A stretch of DNA of 64,000 nt from the NCBI RefSeq assembly GCF_000377505.1, contig NZ_KB898187.1, positions 434,001-498,000 of the forward strand, read 5' to 3'. The position numbers were made by a program, and so were the translations under genes. Position 1 is the first letter of the stretch; each line of letters begins with the position of its first letter. The stretch comes from Paenibacillus massiliensis 2301065 = DSM 16942 (GTDB lineage Bacteria > Bacillota > Bacilli > Paenibacillales > Paenibacillaceae). Below the pieces are notes generated by a model. The model saw only the letters and a program-made list of their open reading frames with translations. It did no database searches and was not told the DNA's origin. Positions 28,102 through 37,494 of this stretch are shown in pieces.

Positions 28102-29004
28102 TCAACCTTTGACGGAACCAATCATAACCCCCTTCTCAAAGTACTTCTGAATGAATGGATAGACAATAAGTATTGGCAAAGTAGAAACAATAATAACAGC
28201 ATATTTCACCTGATCCGCATATTGCTGGGCATATCCCCCCGCTGAACCGCCAGCTCCTGCACCAGAGGCAAAAACCTGATTGGATAGCAGGATATCCCGC
28301 AATACAATCTGAAGCGGCTGCAAATGATTGCTCTGGATATAAATGAGCCCGGTAAAGAAATCATTCCAATGGGCTACCAGGTAAAAAAGGGCTACTACCG
28401 AGACCACCGCCTTGGAGAGCGGAAGTGCAATCTGCGCGAAGAATTTGAAATGACTACAGCCATCCATCTGCGCTGCCTCGAACAGCTCTTTCGGTAATGA
28501 ATGCTCGAAGAAGGAACGTGTGATGATCAGATTGTAGACGTTCACTGAGAACGGGACAATGAACACCCACATCGTATTGGTCAGATGAAGCTCCTTCATC
28601 AACAGGTACGTGGGAATCAGGCCACCGTTGAAGAACATCGTAATTACAAAAGCAAACATGATCCATCTTCTGGCCCGGAATTCCGGTCTAGAGAGCACAT
28701 AAGCCGCAGGGAGCGTGAACAACAGATTGACAAAGGTACCGAGCGTTGTATAGATAATCGTGTTCTTGTACCCCGTCCAGATGCGTGTATCCTGGAAAAT
28801 CTCCTGATAGCCGAAAAAGCTGATATTGCGTGGCAGCCAGGTCACCTGTCCAGTCGATACAAGAGTAGAATCACTAATCGACGCGATGATTACAAAATAG
28901 ATGGGATAAGCCACGATCAGAAATACCAACAGAGACAATATCACAACAGCCGCATCAAATGCATAATCCGAAAGCGGTCGTTCTCTTAGCCGAATCTGGT
29001 TCAA
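28102..29004 (-). CDS. Carbohydrate ABC transporter permease, LplC/MalG type (CUT1)
   Basis: A 300-residue inner-membrane permease with six predicted helices, an EAA loop (FEAAQMDGCSHFKFFAQIAL, ~residues 188-207) and the signature C-terminus PFIQKYFEKGVMIGSVKG. It starts at TTG (29004) after GGAGGAG. Last gene of the arabinofuranosidase operon; partner of the next permease. No ATPase is encoded nearby. Confidence 0.93.
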   Translation of the reverse strand: MNQIRLRERPLSDYAFDAAVVILSLLVFLIVAYPIYFVIIASISDSTLVSTGQVTWLPRNISFFGYQEIFQDTRIWTGYKNTIIYTTLGTFVNLLFTLPAAYVLSRPEFRARRWIMFAFVITMFFNGGLIPTYLLMKELHLTNTMWVFIVPFSVNVYNLIITRSFFEHSLPKELFEAAQMDGCSHFKFFAQIALPLSKAVVSVVALFYLVAHWNDFFTGLIYIQSNHLQPLQIVLRDILLSNQVFASGAGAGGSAGGYAQQYADQVKYAVIIVSTLPILIVYPFIQKYFEKGVMIGSVKG

Positions 29005-29044
29005 GATGTTCTCCTCCCTTTGCCCAAGTGATGCCGCTTATCAT

Positions 29045-30007
29045 TTACCATAGACTGATATTGGAGAATTTCTTGGCGATGAGATTCATGGCATACAGGA
29101 AGAAAAAGTTGATCAGCGTATTGAAGAGCCCGATGGCCGCAGAATAGCTAAATTGGTTGCTGACAATCCCGATCTTGTATACATAAGTTGCTATGACCTC
29201 AGAGACAGGGAGATTCAGCGGATTCTGCATCAGAAACACCTTCTCGAAGCCAGTACCAAGCACATTGCCCATGCTGAGAATGAACAAAATAATAATTGTC
29301 GGCACCAGTGCGGGAAGCTCTACATAACGGATCAAGTGCCAGCGACTAGCACCGTCGATCTTGGCCGCATCGTATAGCTGCGGATCAATCGTGGACAAGG
29401 CTGCAAAGTATATAATGCTGTTCCAGCCGGCATGCTGCCAGATGTCCGACATGACATAGATCGAGACGAATGCCTCCGTCGAGCCGAGCAGGTTCGTACC
29501 TCCCAGACCGATTGCACTGAGTACATGGCCGATGACCCCTGAATTCGGCGACAGCAGGACGTTCAGCAAGCCCACCATAACTACTATTGAAATAAAATGT
29601 GGAAGGTACACCGTCGTCTGCAGCGTCTTCTTGGCACGTTTCCAGCGAATTTGATGAACAAGCAGTGCCAGAATAATCGGCGCCGGGAAGCTGAAGATAA
29701 TGGTAGCCAGACTGATGACGATCGTATTTTTCATCAAATCCATGAACATATAGTTGTTGAAGAACTGCTCGAAGTAATAAAAGCCCCGCCACTCACCGCC
29801 AGTAAGCCCTTGTGTGAAGTTATAATCCCGAAAAGCTAGCTGGATGCCGTACATGGGAATGTAATTGAATACGAAGATGACGATAATCGCAGGCAACACC
29901 ATGATCCACAGCTGATAGTCTCTTGTAACCGTATTCAGTAACGTGCGCTTGGGTACCTCTGCTACACGGGAGAGCTTCTTATCCGATTTGGATGCCTGAC
30001 TAATCAT
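29045..30007 (-). CDS. Carbohydrate ABC transporter permease, LplB/MalF type (CUT1)
   Basis: A 320-residue permease with the LplB-type segment YQLWIMVLPAIIVIFVFNYI, the EAA loop YDAAKIDGASRWHLIRYVEL, and about six membrane helices. Start ATG after GGAGG. It forms the channel with the 28102-29004 permease and follows the binding-protein gene by 47 bp. Confidence 0.93.
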   Translation of the reverse strand: MISQASKSDKKLSRVAEVPKRTLLNTVTRDYQLWIMVLPAIIVIFVFNYIPMYGIQLAFRDYNFTQGLTGGEWRGFYYFEQFFNNYMFMDLMKNTIVISLATIIFSFPAPIILALLVHQIRWKRAKKTLQTTVYLPHFISIVVMVGLLNVLLSPNSGVIGHVLSAIGLGGTNLLGSTEAFVSIYVMSDIWQHAGWNSIIYFAALSTIDPQLYDAAKIDGASRWHLIRYVELPALVPTIIILFILSMGNVLGTGFEKVFLMQNPLNLPVSEVIATYVYKIGIVSNQFSYSAAIGLFNTLINFFFLYAMNLIAKKFSNISLW

Positions 30008-30054
30008 AAGATACCTCCATTCAGCACGAATTGTAGGCGGGAACGATCCTCAGG

Positions 30055-31668
30055 TTATTGCTTACTCTTATACTCATCGTAGTATCGCTGCATGATCTCC
30101 AGATTGGCCACCAGCCCGGTCCGCTGAGCATCTGCCACATAGGCATCCCATTGCTCCTCAACGCCGCCCTTCGTAATCCACTCCGACCATTTGGCAATAG
30201 CCATACTAATGAATGACGTATTATTAAGTGCCATCATGCTATTATCCTGAGGTGCGTACTTCAGAAATACGCCAGGCATCACATCATTGTCCAGATCAAT
30301 TGCATCAAGGGCCGGCTTGAGCGGCTCGGTCTGCTTGCCTACCGATTGCATATCTGTGCCGAGCGTCAACTTCAGATCGTCCGCAATATACATAGGGCCA
30401 TTGTCTGCCCAGGTCGAGGTCCATTTCCAGGTACCCGGGTCCATGGCGCTGTCCTCTGGCGGGAGTATAGTGTAAGACCCATCGCCATTGTCCTTAATGT
30501 TCGTGCCTAGAGAGCCGAACAGCACCTGCATGCTTACCTTGGGATCATACAGCTCATTAATGAAGCGCATGGCAGCCTCTTTACTAGGTGAAGTAGCTGA
30601 CAACTGAACCGTGTTCACTCCGTAGTTCAGAGAATTGTAATCATAGCTCCACGACATCGGAGTCGTCGAATCGGCCGACACCTTGAGTGGCGCCAGAGAA
30701 GTATATTGCGGGCTGACCGCGTTGCCGAATCGGTCCGATACCTCCCACCCGAAGGTATATCCTACTTTGGCGGTATCTCCCGAGCCACGGGCCACAGATT
30801 GATACTTGGTATAATCCTGCGTGAACACCTCGGGGTTAATCAAGCCTTCGCTGTACAGCTTATGAAGGAACTGCACCAGTTCCTTGTATCGTTCGTCGAT
30901 GAAGAAATTTTTGACTTGGCCATCCTCCATGAAGTACCCCATGCCCCCGTTGTCGGTCAGGGTGATTCCCTGACTTCCAAGTAATACGATCGGCATGAAC
31001 GCTCCGAAGCCAGTTTTTCCAGTCGGTGCAAAGTCCATCGGGATCTCATCATTCGGGTCGCCGTTCCCATTGGCATCCTGTTCCTTAAAAGCCTTCAACA
31101 CGGTATGCAGCTCATCCCATGTGGTCGGTGTCTCCAGTCCCAGACGATCTAGCCACTCCTGATTGATGAACTGTCGGGTTGTTGTCTCAGGCCAGAAGCG
31201 TTGATACTTGGGCAGTCCGTAGATTTTGCCATCTACCTGTGTAGCAAGCGCCCTTGTCTCGGGCTTGGCCTCGAACATAGCTTGGACATTCGGGGCATGA
31301 GTCTCAATCAGACCAGTCAGATCCTCGAAGAGACCTTGGAATTGGGCAAAGTCGGCATCTGTAATGGAGTTCACACCAACGATCAGATCGGGAATATCGC
31401 CACTGGCGAGCAGCGCCCCCTTCTTCTGATCCCAATCTGCTGATATCTCCTGCCATTCAATTTCTACGCCAGCCCGTGCCTCCGCCTCCTTCAGCCATTC
31501 CATCTTATCGAGCTGCTGCGTGAGCGGGTGCTTAATCATAATTGCCTTCAGCTTCACCTTCCCATCCGGCGTGAGCTGTGGCTCAGCCGACTCCTGGCCC
31601 CCACCGCATGCAGATAGTAACAAGCTGGTCATACATACTACTAGCAAGACGATGAACATTTTTCGCAT
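30055..31668 (-). CDS. Extracellular sugar-binding lipoprotein of ABC importer (LplA-like)
   Basis: About 537 residues from the ATG at 31668, preceded by GGAGGAGC; the frame extends to 31683 but that start would overlap the ribosome binding site. Signal peptide with lipobox LSAC followed by GGG. Contains the family segment WLDRLGLETPTTWDELHTVL, shared with the first importer's binding protein, then a DANGNGDPNDEIP acidic stretch resembling the Ca-binding loops seen in some family 1 binding proteins. Placed right after the GH127 gene, it probably binds an arabinose-containing oligosaccharide (inferred from context). Confidence 0.92.
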   Translation of the reverse strand: MRKMFIVLLVVCMTSLLLSACGGGQESAEPQLTPDGKVKLKAIMIKHPLTQQLDKMEWLKEAEARAGVEIEWQEISADWDQKKGALLASGDIPDLIVGVNSITDADFAQFQGLFEDLTGLIETHAPNVQAMFEAKPETRALATQVDGKIYGLPKYQRFWPETTTRQFINQEWLDRLGLETPTTWDELHTVLKAFKEQDANGNGDPNDEIPMDFAPTGKTGFGAFMPIVLLGSQGITLTDNGGMGYFMEDGQVKNFFIDERYKELVQFLHKLYSEGLINPEVFTQDYTKYQSVARGSGDTAKVGYTFGWEVSDRFGNAVSPQYTSLAPLKVSADSTTPMSWSYDYNSLNYGVNTVQLSATSPSKEAAMRFINELYDPKVSMQVLFGSLGTNIKDNGDGSYTILPPEDSAMDPGTWKWTSTWADNGPMYIADDLKLTLGTDMQSVGKQTEPLKPALDAIDLDNDVMPGVFLKYAPQDNSMMALNNTSFISMAIAKWSEWITKGGVEEQWDAYVADAQRTGLVANLEIMQRYYDEYKSKQ

Positions 31669-31790
31669 AAGCTGCTCCTCCATTGCTGTAAAATGTACAC
31701 AGTAAAGATTGAACTGAAGATGCTGAGAGTTCGAGTGCTTGCAACTGCGGTGAACATTTGGAGCTCCGGCCCTTCCTCAATAATACAGGT

Positions 31791-34406
31791 TCAATTTATA
31801 TACTGTTCTCTCTCAATGGTTATCAGGTAGCTTCTCTCGGAAGTAAAATCCTCTGCTACAACTCTGACGACCAGCTCTTGACGTTCACCAGATAGCTTCA
31901 CAGTACGCATTACCGATTCATCAATCAGAGTGCCATCGACATAGATTAGTGCATGATCATTCTGTGGTACAAAGCTTGCTTGCAAAGCCTTAACATTAGC
32001 TCCAATGGTCAAAGTATAGTTATTAAGCTCAGGTGCGAAGGCTGGAGACAGTGTTCCTTCATTAAATAGTAGCTGCTGCAGAGCAGCCTCAGCGTCAAAG
32101 GCTCTCATCGTTCGTAAAATATGATAAATGCTGATCTCTGTGTCAGAAGCTGCGAAGGTAACTTTCACATGCTGCGACGCTAATCCTTGCTGTTCCAGTC
32201 CATCCTTCGTCATACTGAGATGATCTGGCAGGAGATACCTCTTCTCCGTCAAAGTGCGAGTGTTGGTTCGCGGAATGTGCTCCCGCAGCCAGAAGTGATC
32301 ATTCAACCGGATCTCCAGCTCTTGAGCTGTATGGGCAGTATAATACAATACCGTTAAATAATTAGGCTGCTGCGGCTCTACTCGCATCATGTAGCTGAAC
32401 CAGCCACCTGGATCAGCTTTGCGCAAGCTGTAGCCATCCCAGGTACCTGCTGAGGTACGATCCCCCTGCACCTGATGCTCAAGCTCATGCTGATCATTTC
32501 CCACGGGGAGGCTATCAACGGTCGCCTTCACCATTCGTCGCTCAGCCTTACTACGCTTGATATGCTGCTGCAATTCCGTTGAATCCGGCTGCACCAGATG
32601 CCAATAAATGCCGTATCGCTCCCGATGCTGCAGATAGTGCGGGGTAAATACGAGACGGTCATCGTCATCGGTATGACGCAATCTGAAGGACAACGCCTCC
32701 TTCTCCTGCACCAAGTGCTCCGGTAAGCGTGCAAGCCACTCGTCAGGCGTCATGCCAGCTTCCAAAGTGATGAAATCCTTCATTGGCATATGCCGGGTCG
32801 GAACGCTCACCATGACTCCAGTCGCGGAGGTGATCAGATCCTCTTGTCCCAGCGCAGCGCTGAGCACTACCGGACCATAGCGAAAACCAACCGCATGCTG
32901 AGCATCAGGCAACGCTTCATAAGTAATGCTCATCGGAAGCCTGATACGCACCTTGTCACCATCGGTCCAGTTCCGCTTCAGTGTCAGCCAGCCCTCACGA
33001 GGTGTTAACATCACGTTCTCTCCGTTTACCTCCAGCTCCACAGGTGCAGTACTCCAGTACGGTACCCGCACATGAATGGAGCATTCGGCCTGATGCCCTT
33101 CCTGGGCCTGAATCTGCAACGTGATCTGATCCGAGGTCGGTACCTGTGCATCTACATGCACCTCCAGGCCTTCCGTCTCCCAATCCACTGTCGAGCTCAT
33201 GAACTGTGAAATGTATAACGCATGCTCGCCTTCATAATACAGACTGTCATTCAGCTTCGTGAAGCTCTCCATTCCCGTCCCTGTACAGCACCAGAAATGC
33301 TCAAATTCAGAGCTGTATACCTTGAAATATCCTGTGGCCATTGGCTGAAAATACATCGTCATGCCCGTCTCAGGATGCTGAGAGGATAGAATAGCATTAC
33401 GGAACGTATTCTCGTAAAAATCAGCATACTTCATATCGCCCGTCAGCTTGAACAGCTCCCGGCTCAGCTTAAGCATGTTGTAGCTATTGCAGGTCTCACA
33501 GGTGAAAGGCGAACGCTTCCCATCCAGTTGATCCGGTTCACCGAAATGCTCCCACTCACTATTGCCACCAGTCATATAGCTATGATGCTCCACGACCATA
33601 TCCCAGAAGCGTACGCTAGCCTCCAGATAGAAGCTCTCTCCTGTAAGCTGGTAGCGATGCAATGCACCGAGGAACTTGGGTATCGTCGTATTGGCATGCT
33701 TCCCCTGCAGAATATCCCGTCCCTGCTGTACTGGGTGGAATAAAGTCAGTTCATCAAAACGGTGAGCTGCTTCCATATGGGACGTCTTGGCGGTGATGCG
33801 GTACAGGTGGTACAGTGCATCATTCATCCCTCCGTATTCTACAGCCAGCACTCTATTATGAACCTCTTCTGTCCAACCTAATGCCCGATCAGCAACCCAG
33901 TCACCGAGCCGATCGGCCAAGCGGTATGCGACCATATTCTGGGTGGCGTGATAAACTGACACAATTCCTGCTATAATCTTATGCATAGTGTACCAAGGTA
34001 CCCATGCAGGCTTTCCATTCTCTACGTGATCGAATAACAATTCGGGAAATGCAGAAATGTATCCGTTTTCAAATTGACATAACTCTAACTCATCCACTAT
34101 ATACACGAGCCGCTCATGCAGGTCATTATCTTGAGTCGTGGAATAGGCTTGTGCTACTGCCGTTAAATAGTGGCCTAGCGTATGGCCGCGAATCTCTGTA
34201 CTTTCCCAGCCAGGATAAGGCTCAGCCTTGGGTGAAAGCCCCCTGTTCGTTCGAAATGAGGACAACAAGCGATCTGGCTGATAGCGGCGTAAGTAAGCCA
34301 GCTCTTTATCAAAAGCGTTGATACAATATTCATCCTGCAGCCGGACCTGAGCGAGCCGAAGGTCCTTGAGCGGGACGTCTAACAGCGTCTGCTGGACGTT
34401 TGCCAT
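31791..34406 (-). CDS. Glycoside hydrolase family 127-type beta-L-arabinofuranosidase (DUF1680) with C-terminal beta domain
   Basis: 871 residues. The catalytic (alpha/alpha)6 domain occupies roughly 1-400. The zinc-thiolate centre of GH127/GH146 retaining beta-L-arabinofuranosidases is visible: Glu304 and Cys306 in TCETCNSYNMLKLSRE, and the Cys373-Cys374 pair in FWCCTGTGMESF, one of which is the nucleophile. After beta-sandwich domains, the C-terminal ~100 residues (from about 770) look like a cadherin-like/Ig-like add-on. There is no signal peptide, so it should act inside the cell on imported oligosaccharides. It heads an operon with a sugar importer and is divergent from an AraC regulator. 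Confidence 0.88.
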   Translation of the reverse strand: MANVQQTLLDVPLKDLRLAQVRLQDEYCINAFDKELAYLRRYQPDRLLSSFRTNRGLSPKAEPYPGWESTEIRGHTLGHYLTAVAQAYSTTQDNDLHERLVYIVDELELCQFENGYISAFPELLFDHVENGKPAWVPWYTMHKIIAGIVSVYHATQNMVAYRLADRLGDWVADRALGWTEEVHNRVLAVEYGGMNDALYHLYRITAKTSHMEAAHRFDELTLFHPVQQGRDILQGKHANTTIPKFLGALHRYQLTGESFYLEASVRFWDMVVEHHSYMTGGNSEWEHFGEPDQLDGKRSPFTCETCNSYNMLKLSRELFKLTGDMKYADFYENTFRNAILSSQHPETGMTMYFQPMATGYFKVYSSEFEHFWCCTGTGMESFTKLNDSLYYEGEHALYISQFMSSTVDWETEGLEVHVDAQVPTSDQITLQIQAQEGHQAECSIHVRVPYWSTAPVELEVNGENVMLTPREGWLTLKRNWTDGDKVRIRLPMSITYEALPDAQHAVGFRYGPVVLSAALGQEDLITSATGVMVSVPTRHMPMKDFITLEAGMTPDEWLARLPEHLVQEKEALSFRLRHTDDDDRLVFTPHYLQHRERYGIYWHLVQPDSTELQQHIKRSKAERRMVKATVDSLPVGNDQHELEHQVQGDRTSAGTWDGYSLRKADPGGWFSYMMRVEPQQPNYLTVLYYTAHTAQELEIRLNDHFWLREHIPRTNTRTLTEKRYLLPDHLSMTKDGLEQQGLASQHVKVTFAASDTEISIYHILRTMRAFDAEAALQQLLFNEGTLSPAFAPELNNYTLTIGANVKALQASFVPQNDHALIYVDGTLIDESVMRTVKLSGERQELVVRVVAEDFTSERSYLITIEREQYIN

Positions 34407-34642
34407 AAGCGCTCCACACTCCTGTCATCTTTCTCATGCGTCTTACAGATCTCCCCGTCGGGTGACGTAAGGTTCATTCGATAGTACAGCATAGTCATTT
34501 GCCATGGCTTCTCGTCTGACCAGACTCATGCTTACGATATTGTGTTCAGCCGGCTTAGATCTAGATTAGCGTGATTTGCAGCCTGAATAAATAGGGCAAC
34601 GTTCGAATTAGTGGCAAAAGGTTAGAAAGGATGGTGAAGCAG

Positions 34643-35497
34643 ATGTACAGCTACGAGGTCAATATACAATCTCCGGTGCACATGACGATGACGGGGAAAT
34701 TCTCTGCTCCCACCGCAGCTTGGCAGCATATGGAGCGTGATCTCACCGATTATGAACTGATTATCATGACTCAGGGCTGTCTGTATCTGGAGCTCAATGA
34801 GGAGCGGTTCGCTGTCGAACGTGGGGAGTATTTGTTCATGCCACCGTATATGCGCCAGCGAGGCTTCAAGCCTTCGGATTGCAGCTTTTACTGGCTTCAC
34901 TTCTCACCGAATCATGGCATGATCCGAACAGATCAGCCCTTGCATTCCCTTTCCTCCAAAAAAGAGGCTACCATTACGCTTCCTCAGCATGGCACACTTA
35001 GAGACCCTGAGAGACTCATCGTCATGATGAAGCAACTCCAGGATTCCGTAAGAAGCTACAATGAGCAGACCCTAAGCAATTATATGTCTACGGTGATTCT
35101 TTGTTCCCTTTACAATCAACTGCTGCAGCAGGCCCCTGTGGCAGACGGGTCCAAGCAGACACAGCTGTACAATGATATTCTCGACTACATCAAGTGGAAT
35201 TGGCACGAAAATATGAAGGTGTCGCAGATCGCTCAGCATTTCGGCTATAACGAGAAATACCTGTCACATCTGTTCACCACCATGGGAGGAGTCTCACTTA
35301 AGCAGTACATTTTGCAGCAGAAGATGGAGGCTGCCAAGTTCCTGCTTACGGATACGAACAATAATATCGGTGAAATAGCAGCTCAACTGGGGTATAAAGA
35401 TGCACATCACTTCATGAAGTATTTCAAGAAGATCGTCGGCCTGACACCTACCGACTTCCGCAATGCCTATGCCAAGCGATTACTCTATTATGAGTGA
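34643..35497 (+). CDS. AraC family transcriptional regulator (cupin plus double HTH)
   Basis: About 284 residues from the ATG at 34643 (AAAGGA 11 nt upstream); an in-frame ATG at 34631 is also possible. N-terminal cupin with YELIIMTQGCLYLELNEERF, a middle linker, and a C-terminal AraC domain whose two helices read YNEKYLSHLFTTMGGVSLKQ and AHHFMKYFKKIVGLTPTDFR. It is divergent from the GH127-importer operon and probably activates it in response to an arabinose-containing sugar. Confidence 0.92.
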   Translation: MYSYEVNIQSPVHMTMTGKFSAPTAAWQHMERDLTDYELIIMTQGCLYLELNEERFAVERGEYLFMPPYMRQRGFKPSDCSFYWLHFSPNHGMIRTDQPLHSLSSKKEATITLPQHGTLRDPERLIVMMKQLQDSVRSYNEQTLSNYMSTVILCSLYNQLLQQAPVADGSKQTQLYNDILDYIKWNWHENMKVSQIAQHFGYNEKYLSHLFTTMGGVSLKQYILQQKMEAAKFLLTDTNNNIGEIAAQLGYKDAHHFMKYFKKIVGLTPTDFRNAYAKRLLYYE

Positions 35498-35577
35498 TGA
35501 TAGAACATAGATATGCTAGTGATTCATGGCTAACAGGAAAGACGTTATGGGCATCCCGTGACAAAGAGACCAATAAG

Positions 35578-35618
35578 CAAAAAGGACTGAAAGTCAGATC
35601 ACTGCTCTCAGTCCTTCT
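35578..35618. terminator. Bidirectional terminator between the AraC gene and tyrS
   Basis: AAGGACTGA pairs with TCAGTCCTT. The minus strand is followed by TTTTTGC (good for tyrS); the plus strand only by CTACT. It serves two convergent genes. Confidence 0.75.
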
Positions 35619-35740
35619 ACTATTCAATTCTGGAATGCATTTTATATGATCTTACTTCACACGTACTCGGCTTCTCGATCTTTTTCAGCTTTCGAACTTT
35701 CACAACTTCTGAATTCTCAAGCTCTTCAAAGTTTCATTGA

Positions 35741-35778
35741 TTAGCCTAGCTTCACCAGAATTAGCCCAGCTTTACCAA
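35741..35778 (-). repeat. Tandem duplicate of the last six codons of tyrS
   Basis: On the minus strand TTGGTAAAGCTGGGCTAA (the end of tyrS, LVKLG-stop) is followed two bases later by CTGGTGAAGCTAGGCTAA, which would encode the same LVKLG-stop. The three differences are all synonymous. Confidence 0.7.
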
Positions 35779-37020
35779 GCTGTAGCTCTTCTTGCCTTTA
35801 CGCACGATAATGAAGCGGCCACCGATCGCTTGCTCGGCTGTAATCTCCACGGTAATATCATTTACCCGTTCGCCATTAATGGAGATCGCTCCCTTGGTAA
35901 TGTCCTCACGTGCCTGGCGTTTGGAAGGCTCGATGCCAAGGTCCACCAGCCAGTCAACGATATTCTTAGCGTCTTTGGACGCCTCGTAGGTAGGCATTTC
36001 CTTGAAGCCCTGTTCAATTTCATCGGCTGTCAGGGACCGGATATCACCACTGAACAATGCAGCCGTAATTCGCTTGGCTTGCTCTAGCATCTCTTCTCCG
36101 TGCACGAAGCGAGTCATTTCCTCAGCCAGCATCTTCTGCGCCTCGCGCTTATGTGGCTCAGTCTCGACCTTCTGCGCCAGCTCATCAATCTGCTCCTTCT
36201 CCAGGAAGGTGAAGTACTTCAGGTATTTGACGACATCCCGATCATCTGAGTTCGCCCAGAATTGGTAGAATTCATATGGTGTCGTCTTCTTCGGATCAAG
36301 CCATACTGCTCCACCAGCTGTTTTGCCGAACTTCGTACCATCTGCCTTCAGCATCAGCGGGATCGTCAGGCCGAATGCCTTGGCTTCTGCTCCTTCTTTC
36401 TTACGGATGAAATCCAGACCACTCGTAATATTTCCCCACTGGTCCGATCCACCAATCTGCAGCTGTACATCCTCATTTCTGAACAGATGCAGGTAGTCCA
36501 GCGATTGCAGAATCTGGTACGAGAATTCCGTGAAGGAAATACCGCTATCCAGTCGGCTGGACACGACATCCTTGGCCAGCATCGTGTTGATGCTGAAATT
36601 CTTCCCGTAGTCCCGCAGGAACTCGATAACATTGATCTTGTGCGTCCAATCGTAATTGTTCACCAGACGAATCTGGTTGTTGCCATCCGTCACGAACAGC
36701 TTCTTCATCTGTGCCGTGAGAGCATCGACGTTAGCCTGAACCTGCTCCAAGGTCTGCAGAGAGCGCTCTGTCTGACGACCACTCGGGTCCCCGATTGTAC
36801 CTGTCGCGCCGCCGATCAGAATAACAGGACGATGGCCTGCAAGCTGGAAGCGCTTGAGTACCATGAACGGAATCAAGTGACCAATATGCATACTGTCGCC
36901 AGTCGGGTCTATTCCACAATATACGGAGACGGCTTTCTCATTCGCCAAGGCTCTTAGCCCTTCTGCATCCGTCTGCTGGTTGATGGCATCGCGCCATTCA
37001 AGTTCATCAATAATATTCAT
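35761..37020 (-). CDS. tyrS: Tyrosyl-tRNA synthetase (class I)
   Basis: Charges tRNA-Tyr with tyrosine using ATP. 419 residues from the ATG at 37020; the frame opens at a GTG (37032) that overlaps the AAGGAG site. Class I signature HIGH (residues ~45-48, in SMHIGHLIPF), the tyrosine pocket in YCGIDPTGDS, the KMSKS counterpart KFGKT (~225-229), and a C-terminal S4 RNA-binding domain beginning around residue 350 (PSKRQAREDITKGAISING). The 5' leader contains a T-box, so expression should rise when uncharged tRNA-Tyr accumulates. Confidence 0.97.
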   Translation of the reverse strand: MNIIDELEWRDAINQQTDAEGLRALANEKAVSVYCGIDPTGDSMHIGHLIPFMVLKRFQLAGHRPVILIGGATGTIGDPSGRQTERSLQTLEQVQANVDALTAQMKKLFVTDGNNQIRLVNNYDWTHKINVIEFLRDYGKNFSINTMLAKDVVSSRLDSGISFTEFSYQILQSLDYLHLFRNEDVQLQIGGSDQWGNITSGLDFIRKKEGAEAKAFGLTIPLMLKADGTKFGKTAGGAVWLDPKKTTPYEFYQFWANSDDRDVVKYLKYFTFLEKEQIDELAQKVETEPHKREAQKMLAEEMTRFVHGEEMLEQAKRITAALFSGDIRSLTADEIEQGFKEMPTYEASKDAKNIVDWLVDLGIEPSKRQAREDITKGAISINGERVNDITVEITAEQAIGGRFIIVRKGKKSYSLVKLG

Positions 37021-37139
37021 GACCTCATCCACTCCTTCAAATTGTCACGTTCACTTATAACGAGTCCCCTCGCTGGTGTAAGGCATATTGTCCTAACAGC
37101 CCGAGAGAGTTGCTGCTGATGTACACAGCTTGCAGCATT

Positions 37140-37440
37140 TGTTGAAAGACAAAAAAATCGTCCCTACGTCTATTACAGACATAGGGACGATTATATAACC
37201 GTGTTACCACCCTGATTGCATCCAGCACATGACGGAGGTCTAGCTTACCGCATGGTCAGGATACCACTCTTCTGCGAGTTAACGTTCGCAGCGTCCGCCC
37301 AGGGTTAACCGGGATACTCCAGAGTGTAATTCGCGTGCTTCATGTGTACCGGGTCTCATCTACCCCCGGCTTTCTGGAACAGGGATCAAGCAGCTACTGG
37401 GCTCTTTCAACGCATATCGTGTATAAGATTACAGACAGTA
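37140..37440 (-). promoter_or_regulatory. T-box riboswitch leader of tyrS
   Basis: On the minus strand the conserved T-box AGGGTGGTAACACGG lies at 37199-37213, just upstream of a strong terminator (37151-37192). Upstream sequence folds into a long stem I region; GAATTACACTC around 37322-37332 offers a TAC (Tyr) triplet at 37326-37328 as specifier. The 5' boundary is approximate. Confidence 0.9.
37151..37192 (-). terminator. T-box regulated terminator before tyrS
   Basis: ATCGTCCCTATGTCT pairs with AGACGTAGGGACGAT (one G-U pair), followed by TTTTTTT on the minus strand. It competes with the T-box antiterminator. Confidence 0.9.
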
Positions 37441-37494
37441 TAAGTGAAACGGCGAACCAATGTCAACCAATGAGCATGTATGAGAATTGCGTAC

